A stretch of DNA of 5,384 nucleotides from the NCBI GenBank assembly GCA_900321645.1, contig ONWZ01000028.1, positions 1 to 5,384 of the forward strand, read 5' to 3'. The DNA is from an uncultured Eubacteriales bacterium. Lineage in GTDB: Bacteria; Bacillota_I; Bacilli_A; RF39; UBA660. The translations under genes were made by a program, and so were the position numbers. The notes below the pieces were generated by a model that ran no database searches, was not told where the DNA came from, and worked only from the letters and a program-made list of their open reading frames with translations. Positions 1 through 5,367 of the stretch are shown here, piece by piece. Position 1 is the stretch's first letter. The number at the start of each line of letters is the position of its first letter.

Positions 1-99
1 AGTAAAATTATTAGTTTCGTAAGATATGAAGTAGGCGAAGGAATGGAAAAAAGAGAAGAAAACTTTGCTGAAGAAGTTATGAAACAAATCAATGGCTAA
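1..99 (+). CDS. tsf: Elongation factor Ts, C-terminal end (partial)
   Basis: The first frame reads 32 codons and ends at TAA (97-99). The peptide contains FVRYEVGEGMEKREENFAEE, which I recognise as the conserved C-terminal end of bacterial EF-Ts. EF-Ts is the cytoplasmic guanine-nucleotide exchange factor that regenerates EF-Tu-GTP during translation elongation. Only the C-terminal tail is present; the EF-Tu-binding N-terminal and core domains lie upstream of the window. The gene is followed at once by a terminator that begins within the stop codon, so it is the last gene of its transcript. In many Bacillota tsf is followed by pyrH and frr; here an unrelated small gene follows. Identification rests on a short but very characteristic stretch. 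Confidence 0.93.
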   Translation, partial: SKIISFVRYEVGEGMEKREENFAEEVMKQING

Positions 100-124
100 A
101 AAGTGTTAGTAATAACACTTTTTT
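98..124 (+). terminator. Intrinsic terminator of tsf, overlapping its stop codon
   Basis: A perfect 11-bp stem (98-108 with 113-123) closes a GTAA tetraloop of the GNRA type, and its 3' arm ends in a run of six T. The 5' arm starts at the second base of the tsf TAA codon. The A-run on the left mirrors the T-run, so it could also work on the opposite strand. Confidence 0.9.
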
Positions 125-125
125 C

Positions 126-154
126 TTTACTTATATATTTATTTTTGATAAAAT
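126..154 (+). promoter_or_regulatory. Predicted sigma-A promoter of the 115-aa gene
   Basis: TTTACT (126-131) and TAAAAT (149-154) are separated by exactly 17 bp. TG at 146-147 gives an extended -10 (TGATAAAAT). The -35 starts two bases after the T-tract of the tsf terminator. A start site near 160-161 would leave an untranslated leader of only about 16 nt, just enough for the SD sequence. Confidence 0.55.
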
Positions 155-176
155 TAACTAGAAGGAAGTAAAGAAA

Positions 177-524
177 ATGGGAAGTACAATCGAAAATGAA
201 ACTGAAGAGTTAAGTCAAGTAGTCGAAGAAATCCTTGCTTTAACCGAGAATTTTAAACAAAAAACAAAAGAATCAATGGTTGTTGGTGACACGAGTATTA
301 TAAAAGGAATAACTTTATTTGAAGAAGTTATCAAAGAATTAAATCCACAGTATATTGATGATGGTATTATCTCGATGATTATTAGTTATATAAGTATAAT
401 ATTATTTAAAGAAGAAGAAAAGAAGCAACGAGTAGATAATAGAATTCACTATGGCGTGGAGCAATGTTATGTAATATTAGATTTATATAATAAACGTAAA
501 AAAAGAGAATTAGTTCTTAATTAA
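177..524 (+). CDS. Hypothetical protein, 115 aa, predicted helical
   Basis: I do not recognise this protein. It begins at ATG 177, behind a purine-rich SD (AAGGAAG, 162-168), and ends at TAA 522-524. The sequence is mostly charged and helix-forming: an acidic N-terminal third rich in Glu, a hydrophobic stretch around residues 60-78 (IISMIISYISIILF inside it), and a Lys/Arg-rich C-terminal tail. The hydrophobic stretch could be a buried amphipathic helix or a weak membrane segment; there is no signal peptide. The gene has its own promoter and terminator and so appears monocistronic, lying between tsf and the thrS operon. Base composition looks like that of its neighbours. The SD, promoter, terminator and AT-rich codon use support a real gene; function is unknown. 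Confidence 0.75.
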   Translation: MGSTIENETEELSQVVEEILALTENFKQKTKESMVVGDTSIIKGITLFEEVIKELNPQYIDDGIISMIISYISIILFKEEEKKQRVDNRIHYGVEQCYVILDLYNKRKKRELVLN

Positions 525-545
525 AACACTTAATGAAGTGTTTTT
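523..545 (+). terminator. Intrinsic terminator of the 115-aa gene, overlapping its stop codon
   Basis: A 9-bp perfect stem (523-531 with 536-544) closes an AATG loop and ends in a run of five T, followed by more T-rich sequence. The stem starts at the second base of the TAA stop codon, the same arrangement as at the end of tsf. Confidence 0.87.
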
Positions 546-568
546 ATTTTATTATGATTAATTTATTG

Positions 569-597
569 TTTACTTTTTTAATAAATGGGTATATAAT
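569..597 (+). promoter_or_regulatory. Predicted sigma-A promoter of the T-box/thrS operon
   Basis: TTTACT (569-574), 17 bp, then a consensus TATAAT (592-597). The expected start site is near 604, just ahead of T-box Stem I, giving a leader of about 229 nt. The -35 hexamer is identical to the one proposed at 126-131. Confidence 0.75.
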
Positions 598-611
598 ATG
601 TTCATAAATTG

Positions 612-810
612 AAAAAACGCAGATTAGGACACGATTATATTTGGATATTTAAAGAGAGTTAGTGGATGGTGTGAACTAATAATAAAAGAATATAATTACT
701 ACCTAGGAGTTGCTACCGAAAGGATAGCCGGTTAAGAGCCGTTATTTAAATTAAGTAAAAAATAGGATGGTACCGTGTATATAAACACTCCTTGTTTAGG
801 AGTGTTTTTT
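612..810 (+). promoter_or_regulatory. T-box riboswitch, threonine-specific
   Basis: This is a tRNA-sensing leader that controls transcription of the downstream genes. Stem I is visible: helix 634-641 with 689-696, an upper helix 659-663 with 675-679, and the conserved apical TGGTGTGAA (667-675). The specifier loop at 697-701 shows ACT (698-700) directly followed by ACC (701-703); both are threonine codons. A lower helix 624-628 with 702-706 (one G-U) favours ACT as the codon left unpaired, followed by the usual purine. The T-box itself is AGGATGGTACCGTG (764-777). In the antiterminator, AGGA (764-767) pairs with TCCT (789-792) and GTGT (775-778) with ACAC (785-788), leaving the 7-nt bulge TGGTACC (768-774) to bind the tRNA acceptor end. 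The bulge TGGT predicts a discriminator A on tRNA-Thr. Uncharged tRNA-Thr should stabilise the antiterminator and allow read-through. Confidence 0.96.
783..810 (+). terminator. T-box-controlled attenuator hairpin
   Basis: A 10-bp perfect stem (783-792 with 798-807) closes a 5-nt loop and runs into a T-tract (805-810). Its 5' arm contains the ACAC and TCCT segments that the antiterminator needs, so the two structures exclude each other. This is the off state when tRNA-Thr is charged. Confidence 0.93.
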
Positions 811-832
811 ATATTTTATTGGGGGGATAATT

Positions 833-1354
833 ATGGTTATATCAATATTTAAATTTTTATGGGAGTATTATGGAATAACATTAGATGCGGGTAGTGAACT
901 TACTCATAAAGACGCTAAAAGAAATTTTAGATTCTTAAAGGGATGTCCATTTAAATATGCATCAAAGAATCCTGATTTAGTTAAAAGTGGAAAAATAGTT
1001 TATGTAAGTGATTCACATGGAATAATCTTTCCATATATAGCTCCCGAAAAGGCAAAAGTAGCAATTACGGAATGTACTTTCACTGAATCAACAGGAGATG
1101 AAGAAACAGTAGATGATGTAAGTATTTTAGATGAACTCGCCGAAATGCCTACATATATGGTTGGCGAATTGCTTAGTAAATATAAAGATAAGCCATCATT
1201 CTATAAAGTTATTAAAAGAGAATTAATATGTCGTGGAAGATATGAGAATAAAAAGTATAAATTAAGAAAGGAAATAATTGAAATTGAATTAGAGGAAGGT
1301 GAATATGATGATAAATATCAAAGAAGACGAGAAATTAAGTGTAAAAAATCATAG
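833..1354 (+). CDS. Hypothetical protein, 173 aa, between T-box and thrS
   Basis: I do not recognise this family. The gene starts at ATG 833 behind a G-run SD (821-826) and ends at TAG 1352-1354. The N-terminal part (residues 1-75) is mixed hydrophobic/basic with no clear signal peptide, including GCPFKYASKNP (37-47) and SDSHGIIFPYI (59-69). An acidic linker (about 84-96) follows. Then comes a helical, highly charged region (98-173) with LDELAEMPTYMVGELLSKYK and a repeated Lys/Arg/Glu pattern, perhaps a small helical or coiled-coil module. It is not a TGS domain, so it does not supply the part missing from thrS. It is the first gene after the T-box and overlaps thrS by 50 nt in another frame, so it should be co-induced with ThrRS and probably translationally coupled. 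A link to threonine, tRNA or translation is inferred from position only. Confidence 0.8.
   Translation: MVISIFKFLWEYYGITLDAGSELTHKDAKRNFRFLKGCPFKYASKNPDLVKSGKIVYVSDSHGIIFPYIAPEKAKVAITECTFTESTGDEETVDDVSILDELAEMPTYMVGELLSKYKDKPSFYKVIKRELICRGRYENKKYKLRKEIIEIELEEGEYDDKYQRRREIKCKKS
1293..1299 (+). promoter_or_regulatory. SD of thrS, within the upstream gene
   Basis: AGGAAGG ends 5 nt before ATG 1305 and 8 nt before ATG 1308. It argues against the in-frame GTG at 1299-1301, which overlaps the SD itself. The surface-protein gene uses the same AGGAAGG-N5-ATG arrangement (3244-3258), so 1305 is preferred. Confidence 0.8.
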
Positions 1355-3065
1355 TTGTGCGCACTTGTTAGCACAAGCTGTAAAGCATTTGTATCCAAAT
1401 GCAATGTTTTGGGTAGGACCAGTTATTGAAAGTGGTTTCTATTACGACATTGATTTAGGAGATGTTGTCATTACCGAAGCTGATTTAGAAAAAATTGAAA
1501 AAGAAATGAAAAAAATCAGCAAAGATGGTAAAAGAATTGTTAGACACGAAATTAGCAAAGATGAAGCACTAGAAATGTTTAAAGATGATCCATATAAGGT
1601 TGATTTAATTAGTCGTATGGATGAAGATGAAACAGTTATTAGTTGTTATTCACAGGGAGACTTTACCGATTTATGTCGTGGACCACACGTTGATACAGTT
1701 AAAGAATTAAAATACTTTAAATTGCTTAAAGTGAGTGGTGCTTATTGGAAGGGTGATGCTAAGAATAAGATGCTTCAAAGAATTTATGGAGTATGCTTTG
1801 ATAATCAGGAAGATTTAGATGCATATTTAGCTGAACTTCAAGAAGCTAAGGAGAGAGACCATCGTAAGATTGGTAAAGAATTAGAAATCTTTATGTCTGA
1901 TGATTTAGTGGGTAAAGGAATGCCTTTGTGGTTACCTAATGGTTCCTTAATTAGAAAGCAACTAGAGAATTATATCTATGAAAAGGAACAAAAACTAGGT
2001 TATAAACATGTTTATACTCCTTGTGTTGGAACAGTTGATTTATATAAGACTAGTGGTCACTGGGATCACTACAAAGAAAATATGTTTCCGGTAATGAAGG
2101 TAGATGAAGAAGAGTTTGTTTTAAGACCAATGAACTGTCCTCATCATATGTTAATCTATAGAAATGATTTGCATTCTTATCGTGAACTACCAATTAGAAT
2201 TGGTGAATTTGCTACTGATTTTAGATATGAAGCAAGTGGAGCTGTAAAAGGACTTGAAAGAGTTAGATGTATGTGTCAAAATGATGCTCACTTATTTGTA
2301 ACTCCTGAACAGATTGGCGAAGAATTTGAAAAAGTAGTTAAATTAATTTTGGATGTTTATCATGATTTTGGAATTAAAGAATATAAATTTAGATTATCTT
2401 TGAGAGATCCTGAAGATAAAGAAAAATACTTTCCTGATGATGAGATGTGGAATAGTGCTGAAAATAAATTGCGTGAAGTATTAGATTCGTTTGGAATGCC
2501 ATATTATGAAGCAGTTGGTGAAGCAGCTTTCTATGGACCTAAATTGGATGTTGAAGTTAAACCAGCGGTTGGCCCAGAAGTAACATTATCTACTTGTCAA
2601 TTGGATTTCTTACTACCAAGAAGATTTGAACTATCTTATATTGATAAAGAAGGAAATAAGCAAACACCAGTTGTTATCCATAGAGCAATCTTTGGTACAT
2701 TTGATAGATTTACGGCTTTCTTACTTGAAGAAACAAAGGGTATACTACCATTATGGCTATCACCAATTGGGGTAAATGTAATTCCAGTTAATAATGAATA
2801 TCATATGGAATATGCTAATGAAGTATTAAACAAATTAAAAGAAGAAAATATTAGATGTGAATTGGATAGTCGTGATGAGAAACTAGGTTATAAGATAAGG
2901 GAAAGTCAAACTAGAAAGATTCCCTATACTTTAGTATTAGGGGATAAAGAGAAAGATGATGGATTGGTTACTTATCGTAGATTTGGTAGCCCAGATACGA
3001 CAACTGTATCATTATCAGAATTCATTAAAATGATTAAAAAGGAAATAGCTAATAAAGGAAATTAA
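1305..3065 (+). CDS. thrS: Threonyl-tRNA synthetase lacking the TGS domain
   Basis: Class II aminoacyl-tRNA synthetase that charges tRNA-Thr with threonine in the cytoplasm. From ATG 1305 the protein has 586 aa, against roughly 640 in E. coli and B. subtilis. The editing (N2) domain starts almost at residue 1, with HSCAH (16-20) and CRGPH (124-128) supplying the His/His and Cys/His editing residues. The catalytic domain (about 190-485) carries the zinc ligands Cys278 (MNCPHH), His329 (QNDAH) and His459 (VIHRA). It also has motif 2 with the GLERVR segment and motif 3 with HRAIFGTFDRF. The anticodon-binding domain fills about 488-586. The N-terminal TGS domain of about 57-60 residues is absent, and an in-frame TAG at 1290-1292 rules out an upstream extension. 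The start codon could also be ATG 1308. It overlaps the 173-aa gene by 50 nt and is controlled by the Thr T-box. Confidence 0.98.
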   Translation: MMINIKEDEKLSVKNHSCAHLLAQAVKHLYPNAMFWVGPVIESGFYYDIDLGDVVITEADLEKIEKEMKKISKDGKRIVRHEISKDEALEMFKDDPYKVDLISRMDEDETVISCYSQGDFTDLCRGPHVDTVKELKYFKLLKVSGAYWKGDAKNKMLQRIYGVCFDNQEDLDAYLAELQEAKERDHRKIGKELEIFMSDDLVGKGMPLWLPNGSLIRKQLENYIYEKEQKLGYKHVYTPCVGTVDLYKTSGHWDHYKENMFPVMKVDEEEFVLRPMNCPHHMLIYRNDLHSYRELPIRIGEFATDFRYEASGAVKGLERVRCMCQNDAHLFVTPEQIGEEFEKVVKLILDVYHDFGIKEYKFRLSLRDPEDKEKYFPDDEMWNSAENKLREVLDSFGMPYYEAVGEAAFYGPKLDVEVKPAVGPEVTLSTCQLDFLLPRRFELSYIDKEGNKQTPVVIHRAIFGTFDRFTAFLLEETKGILPLWLSPIGVNVIPVNNEYHMEYANEVLNKLKEENIRCELDSRDEKLGYKIRESQTRKIPYTLVLGDKEKDDGLVTYRRFGSPDTTTVSLSEFIKMIKKEIANKGN

Positions 3066-3080
3066 TTTTTCCTTTTTTCT
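3054..3080 (+). terminator. Intrinsic terminator of the thrS operon, spanning its stop codon
   Basis: An 8-bp stem (3054-3061 with 3068-3075) closes a 6-nt loop, with a run of six T at 3073-3078. The 5' arm is made of the last Lys-Gly-Asn codons of thrS, and the TAA stop (3063-3065) lies in the loop. Only two pairs are G-C, so strength is moderate. Confidence 0.78.
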
Positions 3081-3099
3081 TTTGGAATTATTTGGATAA

Positions 3100-3118
3100 T
3101 GTCAAATTTGTGTCAAAT
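3100..3118 (+). repeat. Tandem TGTCAAAT direct repeat upstream of the surface-protein promoter
   Basis: TGTCAAAT occurs at 3100-3107 and 3111-3118, an 11-bp period or about one helical turn. The TGTCA-N6-TGTCA layout matches the spacing of sites bound by OmpR/PhoB-type response regulators. Another pair, TTTGGA at 3081-3086 and 3091-3096, lies just upstream with a 10-bp period. A regulator site is inferred, not shown; the second repeat ends 25 nt before the -10 element. Confidence 0.4.
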
Positions 3119-3140
3119 CACTAGGAAAGGCTAAATATTG

Positions 3141-3149
3141 TGCTATAAT
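3141..3149 (+). promoter_or_regulatory. Extended -10 promoter of the surface-protein gene
   Basis: TGCTATAAT is a consensus extended -10 element. No good -35 hexamer is seen 16-18 bp upstream, which fits either extended -10 dependence or activator help from the repeats at 3100-3118. A start near 3156 gives a leader of about 100 nt. Confidence 0.7.
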
Positions 3150-3155
3150 TAATTT

Positions 3156-3255
3156 GAATGATAGTTGAGAGTAAGATATATCTATCATGCAGGAGGTGTT
3201 TGGTTCAGGGGACAAACAATAAAATAAATAAACATATTAGAAAAGGAAGGAATTT
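3156..3255 (+). other. Structured 5' leader of the surface-protein mRNA
   Basis: About 100 nt lie between the predicted start site and ATG 3256. A hairpin pairs ATGATAG (3158-3164) with CTATCAT (3182-3188). Just after it comes AGGAGGTG (3191-3198), a perfect anti-SD match with no usable start codon at normal spacing. A second hairpin pairs TGTTTG (3197-3202) with CAAACA (3213-3218) and takes in the end of that match. An A/T-rich unstructured stretch then leads to the working SD AGGAAGG (3244-3250). I recognise no known riboswitch class here. Confidence 0.45.
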
Positions 3256-5304
3256 ATGAAAAAATTAAAGAAAGAATTAAATAAAATTTTAAAAGTATTC
3301 TTAGCTTTCGGATTGTTATTTAATAATTTGATGCCATTATCAGTCGTATTTGCTGATGAGTTAGATAATGGTGAAAATAAAGTTGTCGATATTGGCGAAG
3401 GTGATAACTTAGAAACTGATGACGAAGGCGAAGAAGAACAAAATCCAGTTATTGATACTAATGAAGGAGAGAATCCTACTGGTGATAATGAAACAACCGA
3501 ACCCGAGGGAGGAGAAACTCCAAGTGAAGATGAAAATAGTGAAGTAGCATTAACTTATGAAGTATATGTTGATGATGCAAAATTTGAAGATGATTATGGT
3601 TCTGTAGAACTTACAAAAGAAGTTCAAAAACTTGATATTATAGCAAAACTTAGCGGAGCAGAGACAACTGATAGTTATAGCTTTGCCTTTGAAGATGCTA
3701 CATATACGGCTGAAGAATTGTTAAATGGTGCAGTTATCAAGAGTTTAACATTTAATGGATATTTATATGGCGGATTTAATCTAGAAATAGATGGCATGCT
3801 TACTGATCCAGAAGGTACTGATACTGAATACTACATGAACTATGTAGTTGAATATGGTACTTTAGAAGATGATGATGCAGCTCTTAGTGCTATTAACGAA
3901 GATTATATTTTTGCTAATGGAGTTGTTACTTCAACAAATTATGATGAAGAAACAATTTTGGCTATTGCAAAAGAAGCATTTCCTAATGCAACTGCTTCAA
4001 TTGAAGACGAAGGATTATTGCTTACCGACGATCATGATGTAACTGTTTGGTATGGTATAGTAACCAAGGGAGATGTCAATGGCGATGGTAAGATTGATCA
4101 AGCTGATTTGGAATTATTAATTAATCAAATTCTTGGTTTAAAAGAAACAAATGATGCTTCTGATATTAATGGCGATGGCGAAGTTAATGATGATGATGCT
4201 GTATGCTTAAAATTAATGTTAGAAATAGGAATTACCGAAGATGTTACCGAAGAAGATGTAACTATAAGGACGAAATTTGGTGAATTTAGTAATCCAGTTA
4301 AAGTTGGTGATGAATTTACTTTAGAATATATGGTAACATTATCTGAATATTCAATTAATGGTATTTCTGGATTAGTAAAATATGATAAGAATTTATTAGA
4401 ATTATTATCAGCTGAAGCTAAATTATTTAATTTAGGTGGTATGAATGAAGATAAAATTTTATACCTAGGTGAATACTTAGATTTAGATATCGAAGCAGAA
4501 GAAGATGAAGAAGGCAATCTTGTATTCGATGAAGATGGTAACCCAATTATAAACTTTAACGATACTGATTATGTATTAGTAACCCTTAAATTTAAAGCCT
4601 TAGCAGCTGGAGAAACATCAGTCTTTATGGATGATGTTAAATACTATGCTGATACATATAGCTATACTGCTGAAGGCGATACAAGTATTGATGTAACAAT
4701 CGAAGATGCTACTGAAGAAGAGGATGAAGAAAGTCCATTTACTTCAATTACGGTAGCTGGTAAAGATGTTGATTTAAGCAATTATACGGTAACAGTACCT
4801 AATGATGTTACGACAGCTGATTTGGAATATTTATTAGCTGAAGGCTATGAAGTCACTTCAGTAGATGCCCCTGAAGAACTAGCTGAAGGTGACAATAAAA
4901 TAGTCATTACTGTAGTCGATGAAAACGGTGAAGAAAAAGAATATACAATTACTGTAACACGTGAAGCAAAGGAAGAAGAAAAAGAAGAATCAACAGTATC
5001 AACAGTAAGTTATAATGAACCAACTTATGATGATGATAATGACGATGATGATTCAAATAAAACTATCGGAGCTACTACTAGTGATGATGATAAAGAAGAA
5101 GTAAAAGATAGCAATAAATTATCAAGAGTGATCATTATTATCTTAATCTTATTAGCAATTGCTGGACTTATCTATTTAATCTTTAAAGATGATGAAGATG
5201 AGGAAACAAAGAAAACTAATAAAGATATCGATAAAATGAAAAAAGAAGACGATAAGAAAAGAAAACTCGAAGATGATAAAAAAGTAAAGAAAAAAGAAAG
5301 ATAA
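3256..5304 (+). CDS. Membrane-anchored surface protein with dockerin-like, cohesin-like and cadherin-like domains
   Basis: A 682-aa exported protein starting at ATG 3256 (SD AGGAAGG, 5 nt away). Residues 1-33 form a Sec signal peptide: Lys-rich start, hydrophobic core, and VFA before Asp34 as a likely cleavage site. A Glu/Asp/Thr-rich linker (34-95) and an unassigned domain (97-271) follow. A dockerin-like pair of calcium loops is at 273-284 (DVNGDGKIDQAD) and 303-314 (DINGDGEVNDDD). A cohesin-like beta-sandwich spans about 335-482 (GISGLVKYDKNLLELLSAEA; later YVLVTLKFKALAAGET). A cadherin-like beta-sandwich spans about 495-569. An acidic stalk leads to one transmembrane helix (625-643) and a 39-residue Lys/Asp/Glu tail, presumably cytoplasmic. 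There is no LPXTG. It probably displays or binds proteins at the cell surface; the partner is unknown. The dockerin loops, signal and anchor are clear; the cohesin and cadherin-like calls rest on pattern alone. Confidence 0.9.
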   Translation: MKKLKKELNKILKVFLAFGLLFNNLMPLSVVFADELDNGENKVVDIGEGDNLETDDEGEEEQNPVIDTNEGENPTGDNETTEPEGGETPSEDENSEVALTYEVYVDDAKFEDDYGSVELTKEVQKLDIIAKLSGAETTDSYSFAFEDATYTAEELLNGAVIKSLTFNGYLYGGFNLEIDGMLTDPEGTDTEYYMNYVVEYGTLEDDDAALSAINEDYIFANGVVTSTNYDEETILAIAKEAFPNATASIEDEGLLLTDDHDVTVWYGIVTKGDVNGDGKIDQADLELLINQILGLKETNDASDINGDGEVNDDDAVCLKLMLEIGITEDVTEEDVTIRTKFGEFSNPVKVGDEFTLEYMVTLSEYSINGISGLVKYDKNLLELLSAEAKLFNLGGMNEDKILYLGEYLDLDIEAEEDEEGNLVFDEDGNPIINFNDTDYVLVTLKFKALAAGETSVFMDDVKYYADTYSYTAEGDTSIDVTIEDATEEEDEESPFTSITVAGKDVDLSNYTVTVPNDVTTADLEYLLAEGYEVTSVDAPEELAEGDNKIVITVVDENGEEKEYTITVTREAKEEEKEESTVSTVSYNEPTYDDDNDDDDSNKTIGATTSDDDKEEVKDSNKLSRVIIIILILLAIAGLIYLIFKDDEDEETKKTNKDIDKMKKEDDKKRKLEDDKKVKKKER

Positions 5305-5320
5305 ACTCTTTCTTTTTTTT
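5288..5320 (+). terminator. Probable terminator of the surface-protein gene, spanning its stop codon
   Basis: A 10-bp stem (5291-5300 with 5308-5317) can extend to 13 bp with one G-U pair. The 5' arm is the Lys-rich end of the coding sequence, and TAA (5302-5304) sits in the loop. Pairing is nearly all A-T (two G-C), and the T-run is mostly the 3' arm, so strength is uncertain. Confidence 0.65.
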
Positions 5321-5328
5321 CGTCTATT

Positions 5329-5337
5329 TGGTATAAT
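5329..5337 (+). promoter_or_regulatory. Extended -10 promoter of the downstream gene
   Basis: TGGTATAAT is a consensus extended -10 element lying 31 nt before the next ATG. No convincing -35 is seen; the expected position falls in the T-run of the preceding terminator. Confidence 0.65.
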
Positions 5338-5367
5338 TGATATGATAGAGTAACTAGGAGGCAAATT

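Noticed and set aside
1299..1304. GTG 1299 as the thrS start
   Set aside because: It overlaps the SD (AGGAAGG, 1293-1299) and has no SD of its own at proper spacing; ATG 1305 or ATG 1308 fits much better.
833..1304. The missing TGS domain of ThrRS encoded by the upstream ORF through a frameshift
   Set aside because: The upstream protein has no TGS-like sequence, has its own SD and start, and the thrS frame is closed by TAG at 1290-1292. A frameshift would not restore a normal ThrRS N-terminus.
3187..3222. An 11-codon leader ORF from ATG 3187 to TAA 3222
   Set aside because: No SD is visible at the right distance before ATG 3187; the strong SD lies inside the ORF, not ahead of it. No run of regulatory codons suggests an attenuator.
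3156..3255. Known riboswitch in the surface-protein leader (c-di-GMP, preQ1 and c-di-AMP considered)
   Set aside because: Two simple hairpins are seen, but I could not find the conserved core motifs of any of these classes.
4125..4517. Minus-strand open frame of 130 codons inside the surface-protein gene
   Set aside because: It is Ser/Asn/Ile-rich antisense of an acidic repeat-like coding sequence. It has no clear SD or promoter, and the + strand gene over the same bases has recognisable domains.
5176..5364. Minus-strand open frame of 62 codons over the end of the surface-protein gene
   Set aside because: It is a Phe/Leu/Ile/Ser-rich complement of the Lys/Glu/Asp-rich tail and crosses a terminator and a promoter; this is the usual shadow of such sequence.
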